A stretch of DNA of 9,182 bases from Acidobacteriota bacterium (GTDB lineage: Bacteria; Acidobacteriota; Terriglobia; UBA7540), in assembly GCA_021827245.1 (NCBI GenBank), contig JAKAWN010000276.1, positions 1-9,182 of the forward strand, read 5' to 3'. Below, in pieces: positions 1 to 7,855 of the stretch (position 1 is its first letter; every line of letters starts with the position of its first letter). The translations under genes were made by a program, and so were the position numbers. The notes under the pieces were generated by a model. The model did no database searches. It was not told the DNA's origin and worked only from the letters and a program-made list of their open reading frames with translations.

Positions 1-193
1 AGGTCTTCACTACAACGCCTGCCGGGGGAAGTCTTGTTGACGGGAAAACAGTTGTCGGCCCCAAACGAGCCAGAATCGCGGAAAACAACGCCCAGTTGTC
101 AAAGTCGGGTTAATAGCCAACAGCGAAATGGCGTGTAATGAGATAAATACCGAGATTGTCAGAAAATCCAAAGGCTTGCGAGTTCGTGTTGAG
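1..193. other. Non-coding left edge
   Basis: No reading frame here looks like a real gene. The only structure noted is a loose direct repeat: GGAAAACA at 43-50 and 80-87, each followed by CAGTTGTC (49-56 and 93-100). The stretch from about 123 onward has weak, gapped resemblance to the body of a leucine tRNA: GCG-AAA, then TGGCG, then a GATT/AATC stem enclosing CAG at 154-168. The acceptor and T-stem pairing is too poor to call a tRNA. If the tRNA-like end at 194-215 is an attachment scar, this stretch would be the terminal part of a former integrated element lying to the left. Confidence 0.4.
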
Positions 194-215
194 TCGAGTC
201 CCCCCTTCCGCACCA
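194..215 (+). other. tRNA 3'-end fragment, probable attachment-site scar
   Basis: The 22 bases read as the end of a tRNA, probably tRNA-Leu: TCGAGTC of the T-loop and its closing pair, a run of C as the 3' T-stem strand, CTTCCGC as the 3' acceptor strand, discriminator A and CCA. The expected 5' partner strands are absent: the five bases before the T-loop (GTTGA) do not pair with CCCCC, T54 is replaced by G, and no GCGGAAG lies at a proper distance upstream. A perfect 3' end joined to unrelated sequence is the known signature of tRNA-targeting integrases, which duplicate the 3' end of their target. By orientation the element would have been on the left and the genes to the right would be host flank. 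A decayed tRNA pseudogene is the alternative. Confidence 0.6.
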
Positions 216-231
216 ACTCTCAATGTGATTT

Positions 232-714
232 TTAAGTTTGCAAGGGCTTGCTTTGCTGTCCTGACTTGGTTCGCTTCGTGGCACCAGACATATGACCGCC
301 GGAATCTTTCGCCACGGCGTCGGCAACGAACATGGGTTTCCCCTGTAGTGTCACAACCTTTCCTTCTACCTGCACGTAGCCATAAAGCCCAGGCATAATG
401 CCTTTCCAGCGAATGGGAACGGTCATGCATCCGGCGTCAAGTCCTGCCAGCAGCCTCTTCCGGCAGTGCCGGTCGGCCAGCGAGAGAAGGTGCTCCTTTG
501 GATTAACTCCCGCTACGACGCCGACTACCCTCAACTCTCCGCGGTAGCTGGTCGGGCCCGCCGCCAGTGCGGGCACTCCAACGGTAAGGGTGACGCTCGG
601 AGCGAGTTCGCTGCCCAGCATCGAAGCTCCCAGGCGATCTTGCGTCAGCCATCCCACCGCGATGACAATCAGGACAATCCCCGCCGCGATTGCCAGTTTC
701 CAATGCCTCTTCAT
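232..714 (-). CDS. CcmE-like membrane-anchored OB-fold protein
   Basis: A 160-residue protein. Residues 6-24 form one N-terminal membrane anchor, followed by an extracytoplasmic beta-rich domain at about 42-135. The segment VPIRWKGIMPGLYGYVQVEG and the following PMFVADAVAK match the layout of the CcmE OB-fold (V-x-Y-x-G-I-L-P-D-L-F ... V-x-x-E-G ... F-x-A-x-x-V-L-A-K-H). CcmE is the periplasmic haem chaperone of cytochrome c maturation System I. The haem-binding His of the usual AKH motif is Asp here (D137), with a His only at 141, so canonical covalent haem binding is doubtful. Two cysteines (C84, C96) fall inside the fold and could form a disulfide. The ATG start at 714 is backed by a GAGGAG Shine-Dalgarno sequence at 720-725, five bases away. 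No other ccm genes are seen nearby. The gene is divergent from the glyoxalase-family gene. The family assignment is probable and the function is open. Confidence 0.7.
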   Translation of the reverse strand: MKRHWKLAIAAGIVLIVIAVGWLTQDRLGASMLGSELAPSVTLTVGVPALAAGPTSYRGELRVVGVVAGVNPKEHLLSLADRHCRKRLLAGLDAGCMTVPIRWKGIMPGLYGYVQVEGKVVTLQGKPMFVADAVAKDSGGHMSGATKRTKSGQQSKPLQT

Positions 715-775
715 GGGCTCTCCTCACATGCTGCCTTTTCGTCCCCACAACCCAGTGCTGGTGCTACCATAGCCA

Positions 776-790
776 TGCGCGCCGCGCGCA
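776..790. promoter_or_regulatory. Perfect 7-1-7 GC palindrome in divergent spacer
   Basis: TGCGCGC, one C, then GCGCGCA form a perfect inverted repeat. It lies 26 bases before the gloA2 start and 61 bases from the start of the divergent CcmE-like gene, so it is in the 101-bp region that should hold both promoters. It could be an operator for either gene or a hairpin in the gloA2 leader. No recognised regulator motif matches, and GC-rich sequence produces such words fairly easily. Confidence 0.35.
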
Positions 791-815
791 GAGACTGGGG
801 TCGCTCAGCGAAGAT

Positions 816-1202
816 ATGATGCTCAAAGGAATCCACCACGTTGCAATCATCTGTTCGAACTACCAGCGATCGAATCACTTCTATGTCCATACGCTGGGAC
901 TCGAGCTGGTGCGGGAGATTCATCGCCGCCATCGCGGCTCCTGGAAGCTGGATCTGATGGTCGGCGGCGAATATCAGATCGAGCTCTTCTCCTTCTCGGA
1001 TCCGCCGAAGCGCCCTTCACATCCTGAAGCATGTGGGCTGCGCCATATCGCCTTCGAGGTGGACAACGTCGCAGTTGCCGCCGAACGCTTTAGGCGGAAG
1101 GGCATCGAAGTAGAACCCATCCGAGGGGACGAAGCCACCGGCAAGAAGTTCACGTTCTTCGAGGACCCCGACGACCTTCCAATCGAAATCTACGAAGTCT
1201 GA
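816..1202 (+). CDS. gloA2: VOC-family glyoxalase-like protein (YaeR/GloA2 type)
   Basis: A 128-residue single-domain vicinal-oxygen-chelate protein. It follows E. coli YaeR (GloA2) closely along its whole length: HHVAI near the N-terminus, SWKLDL, the block IELFSFSDPPKRPSHPEACG, LRHIAF, and a C-terminal FTFFEDPDDLPIEIYE. Expected metal ligands are present at H8, E56, H77 and E124. The family holds two beta-alpha-beta-beta-beta halves around a divalent metal. The substrate of the YaeR group is not firmly known; glyoxalase I-like isomerisation of a glutathione or other thiol adduct is only inferred. The usual DPDG near the end is DPDD here. The start at 816 (ATG ATG) gives the family's normal length; the 42 extra upstream codons of the open frame do not look like this family. 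The Shine-Dalgarno sequence is weak. It is followed by a hairpin and the norZ promoter region, so it is probably not co-transcribed with norZ by design. Confidence 0.88.
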   Translation: MMLKGIHHVAIICSNYQRSNHFYVHTLGLELVREIHRRHRGSWKLDLMVGGEYQIELFSFSDPPKRPSHPEACGLRHIAFEVDNVAVAAERFRRKGIEVEPIRGDEATGKKFTFFEDPDDLPIEIYEV

Positions 1203-1283
1203 TGCCATGACCGGCTTCCCCATTTTCTACTGGTTCGCCACTACGCGGATCTGCCGGATGGTGACCTGGCACAGCAAGGCGAC

Positions 1284-1305
1284 AAGTTAACTAGCCAGTT
1301 GACTT
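1284..1305. promoter_or_regulatory. 9-4-9 inverted repeat between gloA2 and norZ
   Basis: AAGTTAACT, spacer AGCC, AGTTGACTT form an inverted repeat with a single T-G position that would still pair in RNA, so a complete nine-pair hairpin is possible. Its right arm contains the TTGACT hexamer of the possible promoter at 1299-1326. It may therefore be an operator covering the -35 element, or a weak terminator for gloA2. No long T-run follows it, which argues against an efficient intrinsic terminator. Confidence 0.45.
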
Positions 1306-1326
1306 TCCATCCTGAAGCCTTATTTT
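1299..1326 (+). promoter_or_regulatory. Possible sigma-70 promoter upstream of norZ
   Basis: TTGACT at 1299-1304 and TATTTT at 1321-1326 are separated by 16 bases, five and four matches to the consensus -35 and -10 boxes. It would produce a norZ leader of about 110 bases that includes the CRP/FNR-type box at 1349-1360, so an activator or repressor bound there would be downstream of this start. This is a consensus-based call only. Confidence 0.4.
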
Positions 1327-1348
1327 AGGTGTGCAGTCTGCATCCTGG

Positions 1349-1360
1349 TGACAAAAGTCA
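1349..1360. promoter_or_regulatory. CRP/FNR-type box TGAC-N4-GTCA
   Basis: A perfect inverted repeat TGAC-AAAA-GTCA with the half-site geometry used by the CRP/FNR superfamily (FNR: TTGAT-N4-ATCAA; NO-responsive relatives such as DNR/NnrR use related sites). Its centre is 1354.5. A -10-like TATTGT lies at 1384-1389, which would put a start near 1396 and the box at about -41.5, the classic class II activator position. The outer bases are G and T rather than TT and AA, so the regulator cannot be named. Confidence 0.45.
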
Positions 1361-1383
1361 TACTTCGAGGTTTTCGGAAATCA

Positions 1384-1389
1384 TATTGT
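1384..1389 (+). promoter_or_regulatory. -10-like element of putative activated norZ promoter
   Basis: TATTGT matches four of six bases of the -10 consensus, and no good -35 hexamer precedes it at 16-18 bases. That is what an activator-dependent promoter looks like, and the TGAC-N4-GTCA box sits where the -35 contact would be. The predicted leader to the norZ ATG is about 50 bases. Confidence 0.35.
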
Positions 1390-1445
1390 AGGTATCTGAC
1401 CATTATTCCGAGCACAGCGTTAACGCCAACACAAGGATCAGACCA

Positions 1446-3737
1446 ATGGATGCCAAGACCAAGCGGGGCCTGATGGTCTCCAGCAAATGGGGCCAGGCCA
1501 TTGTGATCGTCTTTCTATTCGGGTTCTTTGTTCTGGGGCTTCTCGCCTACCGGACGTACACCAGCGAACCTCCCATTCCCGCCAAGGTCGTCGATCCTTC
1601 CGGGCAGATCCTGTTTACTCATTCGGATATCATCCGCGGGCAGGAGACTTTTCTGCGAAACGGGCTGATGGAATATGGGTCGATCTTCGGCCACGGTGCT
1701 TACCTTGGGCCGGACTTTACCGCTGACTATCTCCACCGCGCCGCACTCATCGTTCGCGACGAGTACGGAGGTGCAGCATCGGATGTCGCGCGGGCGAAAA
1801 CCATCCAGGACTTCAAGACAAACCGTTACGACCCTGCGACCGGCACGCTGGAATACACGGCCGCTCAAGCCACCGCCTTCAGGGAACTTCAAGCTCACTA
1901 CCGGAACTTTTTCTCTCAGCCCAGCACCCGGTTCGGCCTGCGTCCCAAAGCCATCACGGACCCGCAACAGATTTTTAAGCTGACAGCGTTTTTCAGTTGG
2001 TCGGCGTGGGCGTCAGCCGCTTTGCGGCCCGGGCTCGAATACTCTTACACAAACAACTGGCCCTCCGAATCACTGGTCAACAACCATCTCACGGCCGACG
2101 CGATTGTCTGGAGCGTGCTCTCGTTGATTGCGTTGCTGGGGGGAATCGGCCTGCTGCTGGCGGCCTTCGGCCGATGGAATTTCCTGGGTTGGCACGGGCG
2201 CGAGCGAACAACGGTGTCGTTTCGTCCTCCGGACTCGATCAGCCTGACGCCCGCGCAGCGAGCCACGGCGTACTTCTTCCTGGTGATGGCGGTTCTCTTC
2301 CTGGTGCAGACGCTGCTGGGCGGCGCCTCGCAGCATTATCGCGCCGATATCTCCAGCTTTTTCGGCCTCGACCTCGCTCGCATTCTTCCTTTCAACGTGG
2401 CCCGGACGTGGCATGTTCAGCTTGCCATTTTCTGGGTCGCCACTTCTTATCTTGCCGCCGGCATTTTTCTGGCGCCCATGATCACCAGGCGCGAGCCCCA
2501 GGGGCAACAGTGGCTGGCCTATGGCCTGCTTGGTGCGCTCGCCATCGTGGTGTTTGGAAGCTTGTTTGGAGAGTATGCGGGAATCGAAGGTTGGATCCGT
2601 CATCTCTGGAGCTGGTTCGGCGACCAGGGTTTCGAGTACCTGGACCTTGGGCGCTTTTGGCAGATCCTGCTGACGATCGGCCTGCTCTTCTGGGTGATCA
2701 TTCTCTTCCGGGGACTGCGAGGGCGCTTGAGCACGGAGCATGTGGGCAACCTGCCCTGGCTTTTCTTCTTCTCGGCCTTGTCGATTCCGGCCTTCTATGC
2801 GGTTGGCCTCCTGGCCCGGCCAAATGAGGTTTTTACCACCACGGACTTCTGGCGCTTTTGGGTGGTCCACCTGTGGGTGGAAGATTTCCTGGAACTGTTC
2901 ACCACCATCATCGTCGCCTACGTCTTTGTACTGCTGGGAGTTGTTCATGAACGGGTGGCGCTGACGATGGTTTACCTCGACATCCTGCTCTATTCCGCCG
3001 GCGGCGTGATCGGCACGATGCACCACCTCTACTTCTCCGGCGAGCCTGCCGTCCATATGGCGCTCGGGGCCTTTTTCTCGGCCGCAGAGGTCATCCCGCT
3101 CACCTTCCTGACGCTGGAGGCGTGGAGCTTTCTGCAGCTGGGCGCGGAGCAGAGTGCAAGGTCCAAGTCGCCATTTCCTCACTTCTGGGCCGTGATGTTT
3201 CTTGCTGCGGTCGGGTTCTGGAACTTCCTCGGCGCAGGCATCTTCGGCTTTCTGATCAACCTGCCCGTGGTCTCCTATTACGAAATCGGAACGGCGCTGA
3301 CGGCCAACCATGCGCATGCCGCGATGATGGGCGTTTATGGAATGCTGGCGGTGGGGTTGTCGCTGTTCTGCCTGCGCTACATGATTCCTCAGGAGCGTTG
3401 GTCCGACCGCGCGGCCAGGATCAGCTTCTGGTCACTGAACCTTGGCCTTGCCTGGATGTGCTTTGCTTCGCTGTTTCCTCTGGGCATCATCCAGCTTTAC
3501 CACTCCGTGCGCTACGGCTATTATGACGCGCGAACGCTGCAGTACCTGACGGGCCACTTGAACACCTTGATCGAGTGGCTGCGGCTGCCGGGCGACGCGC
3601 TGTTCATCGTGGGTGGCGTACTGCCCATGGTTTACCTGGCGTGGCTTGGAGTCCGACATGTGGCGCCGAAGATCACGGCGGAAAAACCAGCGGAAAGTCT
3701 CTTTACCGAGATCGTGGAGTCTTCCGGGGTGAAATGA
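1446..3737 (+). CDS. norZ: Quinol-dependent nitric oxide reductase (qNOR)
   Basis: A 763-residue single-subunit NO reductase of the haem-copper oxidase superfamily. It reduces two NO to N2O with electrons from membrane quinol. Residues 17-36 form the first membrane helix. About 37-215 are the extracytoplasmic domain that resembles cytochrome c but has no CXXCH. The rest is a many-helix core. Metal ligands are visible: H323 (RTWHVQL) and H624 for low-spin haem b, H622 (NHAH) for haem b3, and H475 (HLWVE), H526 and H527 (MHH) for FeB. Active-site acids E479, E483 and E548 have the family spacing. The HYxxE quinol motif is HYRAD (H297, D301, F305), and RLPGD near 713-717 is present. All FeB ligands are kept, which argues against an NO dismutase. 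AAGGA at 1433-1437 is eight bases before the ATG. The stop overlaps the next gene's start (ATGA), indicating an operon. Likely role: NO detoxification or the NO step of denitrification. Confidence 0.97.
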   Translation: MDAKTKRGLMVSSKWGQAIVIVFLFGFFVLGLLAYRTYTSEPPIPAKVVDPSGQILFTHSDIIRGQETFLRNGLMEYGSIFGHGAYLGPDFTADYLHRAALIVRDEYGGAASDVARAKTIQDFKTNRYDPATGTLEYTAAQATAFRELQAHYRNFFSQPSTRFGLRPKAITDPQQIFKLTAFFSWSAWASAALRPGLEYSYTNNWPSESLVNNHLTADAIVWSVLSLIALLGGIGLLLAAFGRWNFLGWHGRERTTVSFRPPDSISLTPAQRATAYFFLVMAVLFLVQTLLGGASQHYRADISSFFGLDLARILPFNVARTWHVQLAIFWVATSYLAAGIFLAPMITRREPQGQQWLAYGLLGALAIVVFGSLFGEYAGIEGWIRHLWSWFGDQGFEYLDLGRFWQILLTIGLLFWVIILFRGLRGRLSTEHVGNLPWLFFFSALSIPAFYAVGLLARPNEVFTTTDFWRFWVVHLWVEDFLELFTTIIVAYVFVLLGVVHERVALTMVYLDILLYSAGGVIGTMHHLYFSGEPAVHMALGAFFSAAEVIPLTFLTLEAWSFLQLGAEQSARSKSPFPHFWAVMFLAAVGFWNFLGAGIFGFLINLPVVSYYEIGTALTANHAHAAMMGVYGMLAVGLSLFCLRYMIPQERWSDRAARISFWSLNLGLAWMCFASLFPLGIIQLYHSVRYGYYDARTLQYLTGHLNTLIEWLRLPGDALFIVGGVLPMVYLAWLGVRHVAPKITAEKPAESLFTEIVESSGVK

Positions 3738-4348
3738 TGATCGACGGCTTCCACGTTGAAGTGTTGATGGCGGAAGGCTACTCGCTGTTCCTTGTGGCTG
3801 TTGCGGCGATGCTGGAATGGCTGGCGCGGAACTCCCATCGGCGCTCGGAGCAGATGCGCGTGACCGGCTTCAAGTACCACAGGGAGTTCGACCACTGGGA
3901 ATGCCCGACGGGAAAGCTGCTCCACCGCCATTCCATCGACCATGAGCGTAACATCGTTCGATACCGCGCGCCGGCGCATGTCTGCAACTGTTGTCACAAA
4001 AAGATCGACTGCACCGATTCCGACGAAGGGCGCGAAATCGAGCGGCGTGTCAATTCCTGGGTGCAGTCGGAGATTCGCCGCTTCCATCGCGGCATCTCTC
4101 TGGCCTTGTTGCTGCTTGCAGCGTTGATCCTTGCATTCCAGGTGATGTGGTACCCCCAGCCGCGCGACCTGATCGTGCTCGGCATCCCGCTACTTGGCGT
4201 CAGTGTCGCCGGCGCCCGTCTGCTCAGCGGATTCAAAATCCGTGAGACAGTAGACCATAGCGCCGGAGACCAGGCGGCCGATGGTCAGTTCAGGGCCACC
4301 TTGCATTCGTCACGCCCTGAGCTTCCCAGAATTTGGCGAAAGTCGTGA
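3734..4348 (+). CDS. Membrane protein with transposase-type Cys4 ribbon, coupled to norZ
   Basis: A 204-residue protein I do not recognise as a characterised family. A hydrophobic helix lies at about 16-31, a soluble Cys/His-rich section at 35-118, then two helices at about 120-138 and 145-163, and a polar tail. The soluble part contains C57 in CPTG, KLL at 61-63, YRAP at 77-80, C84-x2-C87, K90, C93-T, and GREIER at 99-104. That order (CPxGxxL ... YRA ... CxxC ... CT ... GRxIxR) is the pattern of the Cys4 ribbon inserted in IS1182-type DDE transposases, but no DDE catalytic region is present. An extra C86 and nine histidines between 35 and 88 add possible metal ligands. The start at 3734 overlaps the norZ stop, so translation is probably coupled. 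The 3' end runs 59 bp into the convergent deacetylase gene. It may help assemble, feed or regulate NorZ; that is inference from position only. Confidence 0.85.
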   Translation: MMIDGFHVEVLMAEGYSLFLVAVAAMLEWLARNSHRRSEQMRVTGFKYHREFDHWECPTGKLLHRHSIDHERNIVRYRAPAHVCNCCHKKIDCTDSDEGREIERRVNSWVQSEIRRFHRGISLALLLLAALILAFQVMWYPQPRDLIVLGIPLLGVSVAGARLLSGFKIRETVDHSAGDQAADGQFRATLHSSRPELPRIWRKS

Positions 4349-7187
4349 GGTCGCCTACCCACATATCCAGTCCTTGGTTCTTGATATCGGCCAGTACCTG
4401 TTGCAGGACCTGGAAGCGCGCGGTCGTATCAATGGGGTGAAGCAGCAGCACGGTTGGCGCGTTGTTGTCGTAGTCGAACTTGATGACCTTCATCCAAGCC
4501 TGGACATACTGGCTGACAGTGGAAGAATCAAGACCGGAGAGGCCGGCAGCCGGCGATGCATCGTCCGAGATGGACATTGGATACTCCATGATGGGATATG
4601 TGGTCACGGTGGTTGGGGTGGTGCTGGCGTCGAGGGTGAAAGTTACAAACGGGAAAGCTCCTCGCGCCAGGTCGTTGAGGTAGCTCAGGTCCCGTTGATA
4701 CCCTGTAGCCGCAAGCGCTTGCAAGAAAGTGGCAGGAATCAGGGTGTAGCCAGCCCGGAAGGCTGTAACCGAAATGCCGAAGTCATTCTCAAGCAGCCAC
4801 TTGCTGACTCCGACTTCTCCAATGACGCTTATGCCGCTGGTGCAGCAGTAAGGGTCGGAGGACATCAGCGTGAACATGGGCCCATAATTTGAGGCGGTCT
4901 CCGACGGAGGATTCGTAAGGCTGTATGGGGCGGTTTCGAAATCCGGAAAATGCCCGAAGCTGTGGCTCTGGACATCGAATCCATGGTCGAGCGCGTACCG
5001 GACATCCTGGTGCCCCGAGGCGTCGTACATGCCATCGATCCAACCGTTGTTATAAGGGTTAGTGGTGAACGTGAAGGTGGACTTGATTCCCAGGCTGCTC
5101 TCAAAATCTACCCAGGCGGGGACATTCTGGTAGGAGACATCCGCGTCGATATCGTGTGTGATAATCAGCGCCGCACGACGGCCGCCCGGGGCCCATTGCC
5201 TCTCCTGGGGATTCGGTGCATAGGCTTCGTAGCTCGCGCGCATCATAAGGCGGCAAACGTCTGCGTCAGGAACGATTGCGTTGACGCCCTGAGGCCCGGT
5301 ATCGTTGCCGAGTTGGAGCTCCGGCAATTCCAGCAGGGGCCGAAGCCTCCAGCCGAAAACATAGGCCCGGCCTTTTCCGATGTCGCACTTCAGGGCGGCG
5401 TAGTCTCCGGTGCTCCAGGTGGCCAGAGGCGTACATGATCCATTGGAATATCCGCGCGTGACATCGTCGACCGGAAAGAATGGCGCCCAGTTGATTTCTT
5501 CCGGGGCGTTAATGTACTTCAGAATGGGATCATTCTGGGCAGTATCAAACGTGAGGGGCCGTTGTTCATCTGTCAGATTGGAATAATCATTCGCGGGAGA
5601 AGGGATGCCGAGCGCCGTCAGCAAGCTGCTTACGTTGGGTTCCCACAAATACAATGTCCCTCCGCTACTAACGTAGCTCGTGAGATTGCTGATGTCTGCG
5701 GACGACAGGCTCGAAGCAGTGTTCAGGACGCCTGCAACGACAATGAAGGGGTTCGCGGCGGCGGTGGCAAAATCGGTGGTGTCAATATTGGGAATGCCCA
5801 TCTCCGTAACCAGGTGGTCCGCGGAAATGACGTCCTCGGCGTCCCCTTCGTTGTCTTTTGAAGTCCAGTCTAGCACCGAGACCAGCGTGCCATTGTGAGG
5901 AATCTGCCGGAGCGCTGGCGGAGGGCCGCTGAGTACACTGCCGGCGCCGGTTCGCGGGTAGCCGGACCAGACGGTCAGGCTCAACGAAGTAGAAAATCCG
6001 CCGCCGGGAGCGGAGGTCATCACGGTGATGTTGAACGTGCCGGTGCTGGCCAGCAACGACGAGGGGACGGTGGCGGTCAATTGCGTTGAGCTTCCATAAA
6101 CCGTGGTCAATGCGGTGTTGTTGAAATAGACCTTGGATTGCGCCGTAAAGTCTGCTCCGCCTGCCGTCAGAGTGGTATCAGGGTCGCCAACAGTGGCGGC
6201 ATCTGGCGAGATGGAATAGAGGGCTGGAGCGGGATTGACGACGGTCACCGTCGCGGTCCCCGCCTGGGTTGGGTCTGCCACGCTGGCGGCGGTGATAGTG
6301 ATCGTGTTCGGCGAAGGGGGAACACCTGGCGCAGCATAGAGTCCCGCAGCATCGATCGTTCCGTAAATGCTGTCTCCACCGCCGACTCCGTTCACTGACC
6401 AAGTGACGCTTTGGTCCGTAGTGCCTGCCACCTTAGCGCTGAATTGTAGTGTCTGACCGACGTTCAAAGTTTGTGTCTCCGAGGTAACCGATACGGCAAT
6501 CGAAACCGTCAGTGTTTCGGTGCTGGACGTCCCACCTCCCGGGCTCGGGTTCATCACGGTGATGGACAACGTTCCGGGAGCCGTAAGCATGGCTGCGGGG
6601 ACAATGGTGGTCAACTGGGTTGCACTTGCGAAACTTGTTGCCAGCTCCGTGCCATTGGCTTCCACAACGGACTGCTGGGCGAAGCCGCTGCCAGCCACAC
6701 TGATCGTGCTGTCACCACTTCCTGCTGCGAGATTGGACGGCGAGATGGAGCTAAGTGCCGGGACCGGATTCGTTATGGTGACAGAAGCCGACGCACTGGC
6801 ATTGGGATTTGCCTCGCTGGTGGCGCTTACCGTAACTATGTTCGGCGAAGGCGGCGCATCTGGAGCAATGTAGAGTCCCGCCGCGCTGATCGTCCCGAAG
6901 GTGCTGTTTCCGCCAGTGACGCCGCTCACCGCCCAGACGGCACCTTGGCTGGTTGAGCCGGTTACAGTGGCTGTGAAGGTTGAAGTCTCTCCCGTGAGCA
7001 GCGTAGCGGTTTCCGGTGCGATTGAGACGGAAACCGTCGGCGTCACCATTGCTGCGGGACTTCCACCGGCGCAATCCAGGAGCAATAAAGCCTGCGCCAT
7101 TAAGGACGTTGCAAAAAAGATGGATAGTGACTTCCGTGGGAGTGACAAGAGACCGCCACCATTCCTGCTGCCCCAAAGGGCAGACAC
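4290..7187 (-). CDS. Secreted multidomain polysaccharide deacetylase (Ig/TIG-Ig/TIG-GATase-like-NodB)
   Basis: A 965-residue exported protein. Residues 1-39 look like a signal peptide (R18, K19, hydrophobic 21-37); C39 could be a lipidation site but Asp precedes it, so the lipobox is poor. Two Ig-TIG modules follow: Ig-like 51-140, IPT/TIG 141-229, Ig-like 230-319, IPT/TIG 320-407. About 430-625 resembles a class I glutamine-amidotransferase fold (FIVVAGVLNT, LTSYVSSGGTLYLWEP, GKGRAYVFGW), without a convincing Cys-His catalytic set. About 668-930 is a NodB-type deacetylase: THDID with D679 and D681, HSFGH with metal ligands H742 and H746, R811 in FRAGY, and H917 in LLLHP. Such enzymes remove acetyl or related groups from N-acetylated sugars in polymers; the substrate is unknown. 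The start is GTG with no clear Shine-Dalgarno sequence, so it could shift; an ATG at codon 30 would destroy the signal peptide. The layout is typical of Acidobacteriota surface proteins. Confidence 0.9.
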   Translation of the reverse strand: MSALWGSRNGGGLLSLPRKSLSIFFATSLMAQALLLLDCAGGSPAAMVTPTVSVSIAPETATLLTGETSTFTATVTGSTSQGAVWAVSGVTGGNSTFGTISAAGLYIAPDAPPSPNIVTVSATSEANPNASASASVTITNPVPALSSISPSNLAAGSGDSTISVAGSGFAQQSVVEANGTELATSFASATQLTTIVPAAMLTAPGTLSITVMNPSPGGGTSSTETLTVSIAVSVTSETQTLNVGQTLQFSAKVAGTTDQSVTWSVNGVGGGDSIYGTIDAAGLYAAPGVPPSPNTITITAASVADPTQAGTATVTVVNPAPALYSISPDAATVGDPDTTLTAGGADFTAQSKVYFNNTALTTVYGSSTQLTATVPSSLLASTGTFNITVMTSAPGGGFSTSLSLTVWSGYPRTGAGSVLSGPPPALRQIPHNGTLVSVLDWTSKDNEGDAEDVISADHLVTEMGIPNIDTTDFATAAANPFIVVAGVLNTASSLSSADISNLTSYVSSGGTLYLWEPNVSSLLTALGIPSPANDYSNLTDEQRPLTFDTAQNDPILKYINAPEEINWAPFFPVDDVTRGYSNGSCTPLATWSTGDYAALKCDIGKGRAYVFGWRLRPLLELPELQLGNDTGPQGVNAIVPDADVCRLMMRASYEAYAPNPQERQWAPGGRRAALIITHDIDADVSYQNVPAWVDFESSLGIKSTFTFTTNPYNNGWIDGMYDASGHQDVRYALDHGFDVQSHSFGHFPDFETAPYSLTNPPSETASNYGPMFTLMSSDPYCCTSGISVIGEVGVSKWLLENDFGISVTAFRAGYTLIPATFLQALAATGYQRDLSYLNDLARGAFPFVTFTLDASTTPTTVTTYPIMEYPMSISDDASPAAGLSGLDSSTVSQYVQAWMKVIKFDYDNNAPTVLLLHPIDTTARFQVLQQVLADIKNQGLDMWVGDLTTFAKFWEAQGVTNARWP
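5970..6500 (-). repeat. Ig-TIG module, copy 2 (residues 230-406)
   Basis: The second copy of the module: GLYAAPGVPPSPN marks the Ig-like unit and PALYSISPDA to APGGGFSTSLSLTV marks the TIG unit. It has clearly diverged from copy 1, so the duplication is not recent. The units probably act as spacers or sugar-contacting arms that hold the catalytic end away from the membrane. Confidence 0.8.
6501..7037 (-). repeat. Ig-TIG module, copy 1 (residues 51-229)
   Basis: The first of two tandem modules of about 178 residues in the deacetylase. An Ig-like unit ends with GLYIAPDAPPSPN and an alternating V/T strand, and a TIG unit runs from PALSSISPSN to SPGGGTSSTETLTV. The same landmarks recur in the same order in copy 2, including at DNA level (TTCGGCGAAGG near 6842 here and near 6307 in copy 2). 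Confidence 0.8.
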
Positions 7188-7602
7188 TGGTTTCGGCTCG
7201 CAGTACGGCAGTATGTGCCTGTCAAAGGCTCACACTTGCTGTTCGCGGGCCGCTGCCTTTAGGAATCGGCGGTTTCTTGTTTTGGGTTTAGCACGGAGTT
7301 GTCCTGGCTGGTTATGGGCCAGTGACTGCCATTAGCTGTACCAGGCGGTTTGCACAGTTTGCTAGATGAAGCTTTGACGATGAGGATTCAAGGTTCCGCA
7401 GTTTGTGCCGGGCCTTCATTGTCCTTAAGACAAACTCTGACACCAGTGGAAGATCCGAGCATTATTTGCGAGGGCGATGACCGAGTGGATCGTGGCCGTG
7501 GCCAAGGGATTCGACGGCTTAAAGCGGGCTCTCCATCGAGGGCTCAAGAAATCCAGGATTCAGGCTCAGCTATTGCGGCCGTGCAGAATATCAAGCGTCC
7601 GA

Positions 7603-7625
7603 TGGCGGCAGCAAATCCGCCGCCA
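7603..7625. repeat. 7-9-7 GC hairpin in the gap
   Basis: TGGCGGC, a nine-base loop, then GCCGCCA form a perfect seven-pair stem. No T-run follows it on either strand, so it is not a standard intrinsic terminator. It lies about 230 bases past the stop of the glycosidase-like gene and could be a transcript-end structure or chance in GC-rich DNA. Confidence 0.35.
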
Positions 7626-7746
7626 AGACCATACTCGTCCTAAATCTCTGTTTCATTCTTCAACTTCCATTTGCACTCGCACAAGCCCCTCGGCAACAGG
7701 CTCGTAAAGTGTGTAAACCGGGAATGGGACGGGAGGCCGAGTGCTG

Positions 7747-7756
7747 ACTGATCAGT
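7747..7756. repeat. 10-bp perfect palindrome
   Basis: ACTGATCAGT is a perfect palindrome about 100 bases past the stop of the minus-strand glycosidase-like gene. It could be a protein-binding site, but one such word is expected by chance in a few hundred kilobases and in isolation it proves nothing. Confidence 0.2.
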
Positions 7757-7855
7757 GCGACACACAATCTGGGGATGCTTTTCCAGGCCTGGTCGGTGTG
7801 CCCCAGTTCTCCCGCTTCTTCGGATCGCGTCAATCCTCTTCGATGCCGAACAATA

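Larger units (their letters stand above)
7188..7855. other. 668-bp gap without a supported gene
   Basis: The stretch lies between two minus-strand genes. Two plus-strand frames are open (7350-7643 and 7477-7707), but neither gives a recognisable protein, they overlap in different frames, and no good Shine-Dalgarno sequence is seen. On the minus strand TTTGACA occurs about 35 bases before the deacetylase start, without a good -10 box at the right distance. A short inverted repeat TTGTC-N5-GACAA lies near 7420-7434. It could be a long leader plus a decayed gene. I see no tRNA, riboswitch or insertion-sequence end. Confidence 0.5.
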